NCBI GenBank assembly: GCA_944472135.2
Contig: OX235264.1
Span: 87,120,319 to 87,184,318 of the forward strand
Origin: Trichobilharzia regenti
Taxonomy: Eukaryota > Platyhelminthes > Trematoda > Strigeidida > Schistosomatidae
Direction of reading: 5' to 3'
Length of the DNA: 64,000 nucleotides
Part shown: piece by piece, positions 1 through 47,776 of the stretch
How positions within the stretch are numbered: position 1 is the stretch's first letter
How the letters are laid out: each line of letters begins with the position of its first letter
The notes under the pieces: model-generated
What the model was told of the DNA's origin: nothing
Databases searched by the model: none
Seen by the model: the letters and a program-made list of their open reading frames with translations, nothing else
Position numbers and translations under genes: made by a program

Positions 1-1909
1 CTAAAGTAAGTGAGGTAGTGGAGGATTTTCCATTGTAGACGGTGTACTGCTTCCTTTCAGAAAAATAGGAATGCAACCACTTATTTGTCCAGCTTTCAGC
101 CTGTGTTGCAGCAAGCTTACTTAGCAAGAGAGACCTGGGAACAGAGTCAAATGCAGATGTGTAATCAAGGAAGGCACAGCGAACGTATTTAGCTCCTTTA
201 TCTAAACTAGAGACTATGCTATGGTGGAGGACAACAGCGGCATCTAACGTACTCCTACTATGTTTATAAGCAAACTGGTTGGGGTCGTTGAAAGGTTTTA
301 AAGAGGGATCAAGATTAAGTAAAATAAGTCTTTCCATAACTTTCAAAAAGGTGAGGTAATTGAAATGGGTCTAAACTTAACATTAGGTCCACTTGTAGAT
401 TTAGGCACTGGAACGATCTTGATGTTTTTCCATGATTCAGGTATAATACTTTTGGAAAACGATTCGTTGAAAATGTCAGTTAGCGGGGAACACAAGATGT
501 CGGCACACTTCTTAAGGATAACAGCAGGAACACCATCAGGACCGAGGGACTGAGTAGGCTTGAGAGATTGAAGACACTTGAGGACATCATTCGTGTTAAA
601 GCATGAGAAGCAGTCATTGTTTACACTATTTGAGTTAGGAATCATAACATTTGCTGGGATACATATGAAGGATTCATTAAGCATGTTAACATCTACAGAA
701 ATATCATTCAACATTTGCTTACCACCTGTGATTTCCTTTAATAACTTCCACATATTTGATGGGGATTTACATGAAAGAAACTTCTGGTTATAGAGAGCAT
801 TCAATCTTTGTAATTCAAGCTTAATCAAAGTGTTCATTCTCTTAACACCAGATTTGTTTTTCATTTTGAACAACCTTTCTTTTTCACGGCGGAGCTTTTT
901 GAGTTGAGAAGAGGAGAAGCGATCGAATTTTAAGAAGACAGAAATTAAGATAATGTGTTATGTTGGCAATTGTGTTATCAAGAGCTTGTTCAGTAAATAG
1001 ATCCCAGTTTGTGTCTTTTAACATGGACCTTAGGTTCAGTATGTTGTCATGGGAATAACATCTGTGTTGTGTTTTCTTTCCAAGGTGTGAGAAGACCCTT
1101 TTGTGCTGCTTTCCATATACTTTGGGCAATATTCTTATGATACAGTGATCTGAATTTAGTAGTGGGGCTCTTTTTCGAGCTTCAAATATTCCTGCGTCAT
1201 TTGTAAACACAAGATCAAGAGTGTTGTCCATTCTAGTCGGGAAGTTGACAATATTATCGTGTCCAAGTGAAATTAGGAAGCTGTGGTCACTAGAATTAAA
1301 ATCACCAGTAACTATAGACAAGGAATTTCCGAAGGAGGTGGCAGCAAGGGAAGTAAATTCATCCGCAAATAAAGATAATTCTGTGGAGTTGCATCCAGGA
1401 GCAATATACATGTTCGAGATGTAAATGTAGTTGTATTTTGACAAATGTTTAGGTCGACACTTAACGGTGAGACAGTCAATATTGTCACTAGAGAATTTGA
1501 AACATACATTATTAGACGTACACCATTGTGAATTGATGAAGATGGCGACACCGCCACCGCGTTTCTTCCTGGAACTACACCGATCTTGTCTGAATAGTTT
1601 GAAATTATTTAGATACACTAGATTGTCATCATATAGATCATGAAGCCATGTTTCTTGAAGTGATATGATCCCAGTATTATGATATATAATGGAAGACACC
1701 AGCGATTGAAGACAGTTAATTTTAGCCGGCAGGGAGCGACAATTGGTACTCATAATTGCGGGAACAGTCATGAATTGAATAGGGGTATTTTTTAATGCTC
1801 TCTGCCAGCCGGCATGATGCTTTTTCTTGTCTTTTCTATGGAGTTGCAGATCAGTAGGTTTTAAGGATAATAAATATTCACGAGAATAAATAATCCGATT
1901 TGAGGTCAT
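1..1909 (-). mobile_element. CR1-like non-LTR retrotransposon, endonuclease and RT start, decayed
   Basis: On the minus strand, 1909-884 encodes an apurinic-type endonuclease: NCRSLPAKINCL, LQETWLHD, RGGGVAIFI, VTGDFNSSDH, NTLDLVFTN, NSDHCII. From 873 to 343 the N-terminal reverse transcriptase follows (SLGPDGVPAVILKKC, KNIKIVPVPKS, FRPISI). RT sequence continues in another frame to base 1 (FAYKHSRSTLDA, FLDYTSAFDSVP) and runs out of the window. The endonuclease and RT are joined by frame shifts, so the copy is not functional. The motif style points to the CR1/Jockey group; I do not assign a named family. Confidence 0.85.
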
Positions 1910-1985
1910 ATTTGAATAAGATTTATTGATTAAATGTCAATTAGAAATGAGAAATTAGATGCAATATGATTTGTAATGTTTAAGG

Positions 1986-2118
1986 TAATTGGTAGCCCAA
2001 GATTTAAGCAGGCCGACAAGGTCGTTTACTGAGGTATGCAGGTACATCCAGATGACGAGTTCCAAATGGGACGAAATACACACGCTGGATTCCGCTGCTA
2101 GTCACTATCCACTAATTA
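1986..2118 (+). repeat. SINE debris: SINE-3 fragment and Smα-like (SINE-A) hammerhead piece
   Basis: 1990-2016 resembles the SINE-3 body read on the minus strand (GGTAGCCCAA...GCAGGCCGAC). 2030-2118 resembles the 3' half of SINE-A: ATCCAG, ATGACGA, stem II, GAAA (2073-2076), then CTGGATTCCGCTGCTAGTCA. No tRNA-like head is present. It sits against the start of the CR1-like element. Confidence 0.6.
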
Positions 2119-2335
2119 AAGATGGGTTTAGTTAAATATCTGTATAATTGTACCAGCAGCCTGCCTAACTAGTAAGCTAGAATATTTATATGATGAAATC
2201 AAACAAATAAAGGAAATATTACTAGAATTTATTCAAAAATATATGAACAACCATAGAAAAACCAAGATTACCCAACATAATCAGACTAGTAGATAGGAGT
2301 AAATACGATTATTAGAACAAAGGAATATAAGAATA

Positions 2336-2500
2336 GAACTTGAGCACTGGGTGGAGTATAATTCCATCTCACTGTAAATTTATTTGATAAAGTCTCACAC
2401 TAGTATACAGTATTGTTCATTTATAAGTTTTCGAGCACAATTTATTGCTCACAAACAGGTCAGGGTACTCATACGACTTTCCAACTTCGTTTATTTACGT
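2336..2500 (+). repeat. Degenerate copy of the inverted-repeat element family
   Basis: It shares AGTATAATTCCAT, TGATAAAGTCTCACA, CGAGCACAATTTATTGCTCA and CATACGACTT with the much cleaner copy at 57279-57657. Another decayed relative is at 11285-11475. Confidence 0.5.
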
Positions 2501-2975
2501 GAGTAACAAACTGATTACACAAACGAATAAATAAAGGTTAAATATAAAGTTCAGTAAGCACGCATGAAACGGATTATAGGAAGATAATGTACATTCGGAA
2601 GTTAAAATAGGAAATAAGACGAGTGTTTTTTTGTAAAATACAATAAGATAGGACATAAGACGATTGGTTTGATTGGTAGTAATGTCTTCCATACATTTGG
2701 TATTAATGCTGAGTCATTTCTCTTGTGTGCGTTGGGCGTAGGTTCGATTAACAAAGACTTAGTAATCTAGAATGATTAATCCAGTGAAGTTAAATAATCT
2801 AGGAAAAAGTCTGGTGATCACAATGCATTCTCACGTGTATGTAATAACACATTAGGGTGAGACGGAGTAAAAGTATTAATAAGCATTATAATTAAGTAAA
2901 GAGAGACGGAGAGGGAGAGAAAGCATCGTAGGATCAACACCAAACAGATGCAGTCAAAATGACGCAACGCTTATA

Positions 2976-2977
<2 letters not shown>

Positions 2978-3063
<86 letters not shown>
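2978..3063. repeat. (TA)n microsatellite, about 86 bp
   Basis: Uninterrupted TA dinucleotide run. Shorter AT runs are at 9057-9094, 18460-18477, 20131-20152 and 50065-50084. Confidence 0.95.
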
Positions 3064-3067
<4 letters not shown>

Positions 3068-4690
3068 AATTGCAATAAACAACAAGGGAGATATATGTAA
3101 ATAGCAAATGATGAAACCGTGTGAGTAAACTGATATAATTATGAGCAAGGAGCTGTTCTGGAAACATCAGCCATCTATTAAAATACTGTATCACTGTGTA
3201 TTATAGCAGATAAACTTATTCAATATGGAATTATACTTTACTACATTGCTCAAATTCCACCCTTATTCTCAAACATTATTAATAACCGTCTATCCTATCA
3301 AATTAGAATCCATTTTTAATCAGTTTGGTAAATTAGATTTCACAAGCACTTTTAAAAGGTTCAACACTTTTCATATTTGTTATTCGACTACTAACGAATA
3401 ATTAATGTATTGTCATCTAGTTACAGTAATTTCTTCATTAAATTTGCACTTTACAAATTATATAAATAGAAGGTGCCAAAAGTTAAGTAGAATCGACGCA
3501 AAATGCTTTCAGTACTGATCTATTGACGATTACAATTGTATCTAAGATCGTGATAAACCAACTTTACTTTATACATTCAGCATTTAGATAGGATATTAGT
3601 AGTCTATTAATAACTTAAGTGCCCACCTTGTTCCACAGTACAATAAAGCAAAGGAACCATATTATGTACGCCAGAATGGGAGGCCACATGCCTAAATGAC
3701 CTGAAAAACAGTTGAACTTTACAAAATCAAACGCAAGTCTACCAGCCTCAACCATAGGAAAGCATATTATTCATATGAATCATATCTAAATCTAAAATTC
3801 TGTGTGCACAAAAGCAGTCTATTGTAACATTTAGCCTACATTATATTATCATGTGTAACACCAGGTATTATTATTATTATTTTCTAACTCTTAAATCACC
3901 TATTAGGTTGTTTATTTTAATTCACCTTTCATTTCTACATTTCCGTTTAAATTGAAATGACAAGCAGAAATACGGTTAGATTAATCTAAATGCACTGCGC
4001 ACATCTATCACATATTTCAGATTAGATTTATCATTTATGTTGTCCTCACTACTCATTGAATTCTTAGTCAGCGCGCTGAATACTTGGTTAATCTTATGTA
4101 TTACATGTGATATTCAGTAGAAAATTCTGAAAGCGAAATGCTCAGCTTTCTGTAACGAACTAATTATATTTTACAACACCTTTTTTGATTTGATTTGATT
4201 TTTTTTATTTCGATGACTTAATTTTGTTTCTTTGCCTGTTCTTTAATTGCTTATAGTTCTTGTATTCACTTAGATATCTTACATGATTTCTTATTATCTA
4301 CTTTGTTCCTATGTGCATCCTGAGTAAGACTCATTCATTAAATTATTCATATTATTACATAACTTCTTTTGACAACTGTTTGTGACAACTCATCACCTTT
4401 GTTACTACCCTAATTTCATTAATACCTAATTTTTTTGACTTGTATTACCAATCTTCACCTGTTTAGTTAAAATAACCATAATCAATTGTAATTTTGTTTG
4501 ACAAACTAAATGTGCACATACATACAAAATAACACATATGTATTTGCGATTGTACAGCGAAGAAAATGAATTCGCCGAAAAGAGTCTCTTCGCTGATCTA
4601 CGTGTTTTGTTTTTATCAATGCCGTGATGGGAATTATCCATGAATTTTCTACCACTCTTAATTACTACTTTACTCTGCAAACCAAGCGAA
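3064..4690. other. AT-rich intergenic DNA, nothing recognised
   Basis: No coding exon, repeat end or RNA gene could be supported in this stretch. Only short ORFs without recognisable motifs are present. Confidence 0.5.
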
Positions 4691-4696
4691 ATATTT

Positions 4697-4857
4697 TTTC
4701 AAGCATTGGTTTGCAGGGATTTGACTGACTGGTTACAGGATTTCATCATGAGCTGGCATCGGTTAGAGAAGGATTGGAAAACGTAGGAGTATTGGACAGC
4801 TGTTCCATCATCCTAGCTAGGGACTCTTCATCAGTACGCACCCACAGTATTATTTAG
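4697..4857 (-). repeat. SINE-B fragment (tail and hammerhead region)
   Basis: On the minus strand it reads GTGCGTACTGATGAAGAGTC, then the region for GGTTCTCTAACTGATGTCAGCTCATGA and the tail CCAATACTTGAAAA, in decayed form. It is cut at the head by the SINE-A copy that starts at 4858. Confidence 0.65.
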
Positions 4858-4861
4858 TGGA

Positions 4862-5052
4862 TAGTGACTAACAGCGGAAGTCAGGATGCGCGTTTCGTCC
4901 TCTCTGGGACTCGTCAACTGGATGTTCCTACAATCCTTGGTGAGTTGCGGTATTCTGTTAGAGACTTTAACCCAGAATTCATTATTTCAAACACTGAGGC
5001 ATTAACCACAAGGCCTCTATTGCCATGACAACCACCCATTGTGTAGCGGGAA
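4862..5052 (-). repeat. SINE-A (Smα-like) copy
   Basis: Minus strand: a decayed tRNA-like head (5052 side), then ATCCAG, TTGACGA, GTCCC...GGAC, GAAA and the 3' region GTTAGTCACTATCCACTA. Here core position 3 of the hammerhead is T. It abuts a SINE-B fragment, so one inserted into or beside the other. Confidence 0.65.
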
Positions 5053-5914
5053 TCGGTTATTATTTAGTTAAGCTAGTTTTGTATTTTCCTTTTATTTCTT
5101 AGTCCTATCCAACCATTCTTATTCCTTTGCAGTAAATTTCTCTTTGTGATACAAATCACATTGGAGGGTAGACCTGATAAACTGCTTACAGTGTCTAAAT
5201 TCTACTGGTAAAATTGGAAGTGTTTTATACAATAGGCCCTAATTTCATACTTTCTTCTTTTTAGGTAAAAAAAACTTCACATCTTAGGGGATTTCAAAGA
5301 TTTCATCTTCATTTACAAGCAAATTACTTCACTCTAATCACTTTTAGTTCTAGATTCTGTGCGCCTTTTATGGAAATAAGATCTTTACTTCTAAATTTAT
5401 AAGATTTATACATGAATACTAAGTCTCTGACATTCTAAATAAGCGACTTCAAAATGTGAGCTTCCATGATTCAGTGGCAGGATGATACATTGGACGCTCT
5501 AATTCGATTGTAGACTGACTCACCCCTAAGCCTTTTCTATCCTGCAGTAAGCCTGGAAAAGAAGGAGAGTAAGGCGCGAGGCTAGCAACCCACACCTTAA
5601 AAACCGCCACTTCTGAAACACCAAAGCTCGAAGCAATCTCTTCCACTTGGAACGCATGGAATGAAAATAAAGTAAAAACTATGTTAATGGCTTCAAACAA
5701 GTCACACTGACGGTAAGCTTGTGATATCTCAATACCTTTAAGACAGAAATCTATATCAAACATTCCTTAAAGGACCTATCTGTTAATCGAAACCTAATCA
5801 CGAAACTTAACTAACATTTAAACCGTGTATTCTAATTTATTCTGTGTATACATTAGAGGAGAGAGATTTTTGTTATTCTCCGGAGATGTTTTTAGCATCC
5901 TCTAGAGGAACTTA

Positions 5915-6345
5915 GGGTGTCACGAAAAGAATTTCCAACAGGTTGCAGATTTTCATTAACAGCTACCTTCACCGGTTCCATACTAAAAATCAAATGGTCA
6001 GCCAGAAAGAATAAGCAGCAAGAAACTACGGGAACAAACCAACCAAGAGCCGATCGCTCAACAAATCTGTAGGAGAAAGTGAAGATAGACCGGGCATACA
6101 TTGAAGAGGCCGCCGAATGACATCGCACGCCAGGCCATCGAGTGGAATCCAAATGCGGAGCAACGATTGGATCGCCCTAGACTGACATGGAAGAGATCAT
6201 CTGAGGAAGGGATGAAAGAGTTTGGTCAATAGTGGAGCCAACTGTGAGAAGGACAGTATAAAACAGAACAAAATGGAGATGTGTTGTTGAAACCATATAT
6301 TCCACTCGGAAAGCAAGGGTATAATAATAATAATAAATAATAGAG
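5915..6345 (+). mobile_element. RTE-clade retrotransposon, 3' end fragment
   Basis: Similar to the last part of the RTE copies at 35527 and 58183: TTTCCAACAGG, GGAGAAAGTGAAGATAGACC, GGCCATCGAGTGGAATCC, a TTCCACT...AAGG motif near the end, and an ATAATAATAATAATAAATA tail. Heavily mutated with no open frame. Confidence 0.65.
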
Positions 6346-6349
6346 AAAC

Positions 6350-8230
6350 TTTTTATATCTAAGGTTGCTAAAAATGTATTTCCATGATCTACATTCAATC
6401 ATCTATATGCTTGTGAATATTTTATCTGTATCACATCAGGGATGGATATCGTATTATCCATTTGAAGTACAATTCACGTATCATTAAAGCAAGGAATATG
6501 TGAAGAACACACTACTCGATAACTTGATGCAGATGTAATATATTCTCCGTCGAATACCTTTATGTCCATTTCGTCGAGATATGACAGTGGTTAAAAGACA
6601 TAGTATCATGCATTAAAGTTTTATGTCTACTAAATTCTTCGCTTCTTCTCCTCAGAAGTAATCACGGGTGGAATATAGAACTTGTCTACTTCTAACTAAG
6701 GCTGAATACTCTATAAACAAAAATCACTGCTAACACATTAAGCGTAAAATACAGTATGGTTTGAAATAGAGGATTGTGAACCACTGGTTTCAATACTCCC
6801 CTGAATCATTTTGACTAATCTATTCTCCAAATTTTCTAAAATTCCAATTCGCTCATACCTTCTTGTTCTCAGCAATCTCTAACTACTAGGACGCTAGTGA
6901 TTCGAATTCTAACATAGTTTGGTGTGTCTTTAATACTGAGTTATTATCACTGTGTAAAAATTCAGCTTTATTAGTAATCACTTAGTTTTTAATTCAGTTC
7001 ATAATGCCTTTTATCCATCGAAATTATCTGTTGAATTTTTGTAACTTCTTTGATCAGAGTATATGAAATAAATTCATTGGATGAGGAACATTCTTTTTTA
7101 GGTGTTTATAACAACCCTTCCATACTAGACAATTTAATTATCTCGCTTGCAAAATATCATCACATGAAACCACTCAGACGTGACGTAATAAAGTCATAAA
7201 ATCTATATGCATACAAAATGTATATAATGTGTGTGTGTGTGTTAGTGGGTAGAACTAACCACGAATTTATCTTGCCGGTCTTTAACATCATCCAATCAAT
7301 TGCATCTAACGATAGATCTCTATATATTAGGGAACAAGAGTTAATTTCCCCTTTTATCTGATTGGTGGAAATGTTAGCGAATGGATAGAAAATAAGACAA
7401 CAGCCAAATTACTTGATAACTATGACAATGATATTCATCCATGTATTGTGGGTAACATGTTAATTTTTTCACCCTCCAAAAATGCAAATGGTAATACTAA
7501 GGGAAGAGGTTTATGACGGGAAAAATTCACTGCCTGAATAGGTGATGATAAGGGAATAGGATGGTTAGGGAAATTATTCCCTCATTTTAAAATTCACGCA
7601 ACTTTAGACATTCAGTGGTCAAATACTGATAAAGTGTCTGTGTGAAATCAATTAAATGTCTTCCTTCATTTCATTTTTGCATTCAGGTTTGTTTTGTAGG
7701 GGATAGGGGTGGAGATAAAGTAAGAAGATGATGTTAACTAGTATGTAGTACTTGTAGGTCTTAAAATTTGAAGACAGTTGTCGTTTGTCAAGTTACTGGT
7801 AAGCATCTTCTTTGAATACTATTAGTATTTTTAAGAACCAAATTATGACATTGTTCTACCTGGTATTTAGTAATGTATTTATGATAAACGAGCTTCGATT
7901 CAGTGTAAGATTCTTTGCCAGAGAATTTTTCAACTAACTAAAACCTAATCAAATTGAATAATTCTGAAGTAAGTCGTTGATGAACCGAGTTATAAAGAAG
8001 TCACATCATTTGAGTATTGTTCAAAGTCACCGAGTTATGGTGAATGAGTTCTGCTAATTATGTGAAACTGATATGTTATTATCAGATATGAGATTATGTC
8101 TGACTCACTGACTACTTCCAACGTAGAACTTTGCACAGATGTACAGCAGTTCTAGTCACCAGACTCCATGTAACATGAGAAGAGAGTAAAGAGAGATAAT
8201 AAACGGAGATATGTGGTAAAAAGAATAGTA
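6350..8230. other. AT-rich intergenic DNA, nothing recognised
   Basis: A short (GT)n run at 7230-7241 is the only simple feature; no gene or dated repeat end seen. Confidence 0.45.
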
Positions 8231-8239
8231 ATTTTGAAG

Positions 8240-8548
8240 AACAATATAATTTTATTGGATACAGTAAGTCACAGAGAGTGAATGCATTTGCACCAGCCAC
8301 TGAGAACGATTTTGAGCTATATCACCAATTGTCTCCAGCCATTGGCTTTTATCATTCCCAAGCCCCCAACCATGAAGCCAGCCTACAGCTCCCCACGTGG
8401 CTGGCTGGCTTAAACTAACTGTTGTGGATTTTATTGACTGGTGAGGCCATGTTTTGGTTTGACCACCACTAGCTAACTCTTTCCCTATGTCACTTAACAC
8501 TGCCCATTGTTGAGGAAGGTGGTCGATGACTAGGCATGTATAACACAT
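8240..8548 (-). mobile_element. Non-LTR retrotransposon C-terminal fragment (family of 39780-40335)
   Basis: Minus strand encodes SGGQTKTWPHQSIKSTTVSL and QWLETIGDIAQNRSQWL, matching the C-terminal region of the copies at 39802 and 62246. Truncated and partly scrambled. Confidence 0.75.
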
Positions 8549-9054
8549 GTCATGCGGTTGTCGAACCTACATTTTTGTCACATTCACTTTCATTACTTTT
8601 TAATTTATCATTATCACAAGTCTTGGTCTGAATTTTTAGAAGTTAAATATATCGCCATGTTGAATAAATGCTTCATAGAATTTCTCATAAACACGTGCCT
8701 AACTGGAACGGTGCAGTTGTTAGACACTTATGAGATGAACTTGAACTAACCTTCAATGGAAAACAACCAGAGGTTACTGCGTTTCACTTCTTTATTTTTA
8801 AAACTATTAGAAGCATACAAACTTGTTATGTTAATGCTAATATAATATACTGATTAGATTACAGATGAATAAATGAAATAATAAATTTAATTATTAACAC
8901 ATGGATAATTTAATGAGAGTTGTTTATTTCCATACTTTTTCATATATTTCATTTTGTTTTAAAGATCCACCTCAATAAAGCTGTAAGACTAGGAATATTA
9001 TGAGTAGTAATGAAATTAGTTCTCAAGGTGTCATCAAACCTAGTGATGAAACGT

Positions 9055-9056
<2 letters not shown>

Positions 9057-9094
<38 letters not shown>
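9057..9094. repeat. (AT)n microsatellite
   Basis: Uninterrupted AT run next to the composite SINE-B copy. Confidence 0.95.
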
Positions 9095-9096
<2 letters not shown>

Positions 9097-9227
9097 ATTA
9101 CCAAACCGATGAGCTTGCTTGCCGAATCAGAGGGGATGCACTAACACTCGAACTCGCGACGACTACATGCTAAATGAAGGTGTTTGCCTAAGTGCTGTCA
9201 GCACAGTTAGTCAAACTAAAAAAGTGA

Positions 9228-9745
9228 AATTTTCAAGTATTGTTTTTGTAGGGATTTTTATTGGATTGGTTGGAGGATTTCATCATGAGCTAAGATCAGT
9301 TGGAGAACCATTGGAAAACCGCGGGGCGCTGGACAGCCGTTTCGTCACTCTAATTTGGAACTCTTCATCAGTACGCGTCCACCACCAGGGGTCGAACCCA
9401 AGACCTGGTTACAAAGCGAACTAGCTGGTAAACCATTAAGTCACTAGGACCTGATCCAGTGGCCACCCAGTGCATGAATTCTAACTCCTGCCAATTCATG
9501 ACATAGAGCGACCACTTCACGATGTCTTCTTCGATGAGTTACTGCATTGCCTTCAACCTGCTGTACCGTACTGGTCACGGCTTCCCACTAGAATCTCAGG
9601 TCAACTGTGTGAATAGGTCCAGTTGCGAATGAGCGTCAGATTAATTTTCAAGTATTGGTTTTGTAGCGATTGTGTTTGATTGGTTGGAGGGTTTTCATCA
9701 TGAGCTGACATCAGTTAGAGAACCATTGGAAATTTGGCATCCAGT
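9228..9745 (-). repeat. Composite SINE-B element (tail, internal segment, tRNA-like head, hammerhead, tail)
   Basis: Read on the minus strand: tail at 9732-9640, an internal segment of about 170 bp (9640-9470), a tRNA-like head with B-box-like GGTTCGACCCC, the hammerhead region (CGTACTGATGAAGAG, GACGAAACGG) and a second tail ending at 9228. The order is the same as in the + strand copy at 15815-16265, so the composite is a recurring unit. Confidence 0.7.
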
Positions 9746-10003
9746 GTAGAATGTTGACGAAATTGTGGGCTAAAGATTTTTTGGCATTTTGCATGGAATC
9801 AAGTGAGAGAGGCAGTTTACTTATATGATACTCTGAAAAAACAAATATTCTCTACCTTTTTATATGAAGAATCTAATCCCTCTTCACTTTCTTCCCCCCG
9901 CAACCAACCCCGCACTTATTTAGCTCTTATTTCATCCTGAAGGAGTATACTTTGAATTTGAGGATACTTTTCAACGATAATTTGATTGAATCGAATTATC
10001 TCA

Positions 10004-45087
<35,084 letters not shown>

Positions 45088-45590
45088 CACACTAAAGCAG
45101 TAATGTGGTAAGTTTTTTGATTTAAAATTATTCCATTATATTCTTAAACCTAACTGTCCTTATTATTTAATATTGTACAAAAGTTAAAACAGTATTTTAA
45201 CGGCTACTGTGTAGTGAATCAAACCTATGTGTTGCATAAGGTTAGTTCTGACCACAAAATTAGGTTGGTCTAAATGATATCAACTTCTTTAGAAAATAAG
45301 TGGCGATGAGATCACTGAGAGGTGAGTAGTAAATGTCTAAACTCAGAGAACACCAAACATTATTCATTATCATAACGGACAATATACATTTTCTTTATGA
45401 TTACGAGTATTTACAACAGACTGAAAAGTCACTTTCTGTTACTAAATAGATCTTATACTGGGTAAGCGAGGTACCACTGATGACTAGGCATTGTAAAACA
45501 TAACCATAAATTGACTCACTATTATCCTACAACTTACAAGCTTTCAGCCATGCTGAAGAATGTGACTTCTTAATTACTTTTTGGTAATAG
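45088..45590 (+). other. Region after the PRDM14-like stop codon, possible 3'UTR
   Basis: GTAAGTT at 45108 could be the donor of a 3'UTR intron. I could not identify a poly(A) site with confidence. No other gene signal. Confidence 0.4.
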
Positions 45591-45942
45591 TGTAATGACA
45601 GAAGACAAGGTCAAGACAACAGATCGTTTATTGAGAAAATCAACAGATACTTTTAGATTTTTATGGACATTATTATTAGCGTTATTGTTAGCAGAGAAGT
45701 AACGTCTTCTGACTGGTTGTTTTATTGCTGAAGGTTATTCTGCACTGCTTGTGACCGTTTCTCAGAAAGTTAAGCCATATACCTGCGAATCTTACCTGCA
45801 CACGTTAAGTCTGTTGTGATTGGCTGATGAGTTCCTCAGGACTACGCTTTATTATTGTTTTTCTCATGATCCCGATTCGGGATGCAAACAATGACGTAAG
45901 TTGTTGTCTACAATTTTTGGCTTGCAGACAGCTCTCAGTACA
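45591..45942. mobile_element. Solo LTR, copy 2 (352 bp)
   Basis: Same family as 41232 (TGTAATGACAGAAGACAAGG to GCTCTCAGTACA). The flanks are ATAG and ATAC, a duplication with one mismatch. Confidence 0.7.
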
Positions 45943-46362
45943 ATACTTCCTTAATTTACAACCAATTAAACTGTGAAGTCTCTGAATGCAATTTTATTGT
46001 CCCACCTCAGTCATTCTGACTTAAATCGATTTATGTCAGTGTCAGGGGATCCATACTTTATTGAGAGTGCAGAAATTAGTAAAGTTTAAGATTAGAAGTT
46101 ATTGCCTGGCTAGTAATTACTGAAGGTAACTGTTAGTCAATACGATGAAAGTGCTATGTGGAAGGTAGTCCTAATCTGATTCACACACTTGATAACACAC
46201 CCTAAGATATCTCAAGTGTCAGACGTCCTACAGGTAATTTATTTAGCTAGTGTTTAATTACTTCACAACTTATCTACTTATTCTATACTTATTTAAATTA
46301 TGTGTCTGAAACGTACTCTATCAGCCTGAAAATCGAATCTCAACTGGTATTTCAGATAATAT

Positions 46363-46685
46363 TGTAACAACAGAAGACAAGGGCGAAGCAACAGATCGTT
46401 TTATTATGAAAATCAACACGTATTTATACATATTTCACATACATTATTATAGACAAGCGCAGTCATCTGATTGGTTGTTTATCAGAAGTTAGGCAGACAA
46501 ACGCAGGCTTCTGATTGGTTGTTTCGGGATTCCTTGACAAATAGAGTTCTCTATCTGCGAATCATATTTTGCCACGTTAACTTTTCTGTGATTGGTTGTT
46601 GACTCAGCCTTGTTCATATTTTCTCACGGCCCATATTAACGTAGCTTAGTGTCAACCAATCGGCTAGCAGCCTGCTCTCACCACA
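46363..46685. mobile_element. Solo LTR, copy 3 (323 bp, TSD ATAT)
   Basis: TGTAACAACAGAAGACAAGG to CTCTCACCACA with ATAT on both sides. More diverged, with internal deletions. Confidence 0.75.
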
Positions 46686-46689
46686 ATAT

Positions 46690-47580
46690 ATGTTATTCTA
46701 ATGTGGAAAGTGAACTTCACTATTTAGATTACTGATATTTTACATAAACCATTTTTTAATTATTCAAGAATTCCTAAAATTATTCCGTGATCTATCTTTT
46801 GTTTACAGCTTTTGCCATGAAAAGATGCTTAACATCTCTTACAGAATCTGCGTCATGCAACTATGATAATATGAGAGGAAGCAACAGTTAAAATTCTTCA
46901 ACAACATTCACACATATCCGCAGTTTAAAAATTCAAAACACCTTTGACTTTGATTCAATAGTCAGTTTTATTTTTTGTTTTTCCTTTCAATAACTTATCT
47001 TTAGTCTGACAGTTATTCTTTACCAAAAATGTTAGTCATTCCTATTTAGTGTAAATATTTATTTTAAATAAATTCCCAAAATCACCAGATCTTACTTTTT
47101 TCTTAGTTTTGCATTTCTCAGCTGAACCGTAATTCAGTGCTTTTTAACTTTTAATTTTGGGTAGGATGAAAGTGAAGGTGGACTGGAGTAAATAGGAGCT
47201 GACAAAAGTGCAAAAAATAAGGCTACCACATATGAAGAAGTCAAAGTAAATCTAATTGTAATAACATTCCAGTAAATAATTCTGAGTAGAACAGATGAAT
47301 GAATAATCTTAATAATGGTTAGGGTGAAAACTTCCGAAATAGTGAGTGAATGCACTACCTTGACTGTTATCGACTTTAAACCACTTTATACATAGTCTCC
47401 AGCTATTTTTTTTTCACAATTCAAGAAATTCGACCAGTTAGATTACACTTTCCCATACAACTGCAGTGAAGGAGATGCTCATATCCTTCACTATGTCAAT
47501 TGTTCACTGAAAATACAATGTTTAGATGCATTTATTGGTCTGATACAGCCAACAAACTTGACTGTATGCCTGTGTCACAT
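46690..47580. other. AT-rich DNA, nothing recognised
   Basis: No supported coding or repeat features. Confidence 0.45.
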
Positions 47581-47582
47581 TA

Positions 47583-47776
47583 AACGCCATATTATTATTT
47601 TTTTATTTTTGATTACAGCTTGATTCCACACTGTATTTTTGGTACAAGTATGGAATTTTCAGCATGGGTATCGGTAGCCCAAATTTTGCAGGCCGACCAT
47701 AGATATTGGGTGTGCGTCGGCAGGAGATCGAACCTCGGACCATGTGCATGGTCGGCGAGAGTCCTAACCACTGTGC
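47583..47776 (-). repeat. SINE-3 copy, 5'-truncated head
   Basis: Minus strand: the head (47712-47776) lacks its first 11 bases (GTGCGTCGGTG); body and tail are uninterrupted, which proves that the 35478 and 58132 copies are split by insertion. Confidence 0.8.

Noticed and set aside
2934..3194. Minus-strand ORF with a long Ile-Tyr repeat
   Set aside because: It is the translation of the (TA)n microsatellite.
9986..10003. TTG at 9986 as start of exon 1
   Set aside because: A nuclear eukaryotic gene is more likely to start at the ATG at 10004; a TGA lies directly upstream at 9983.
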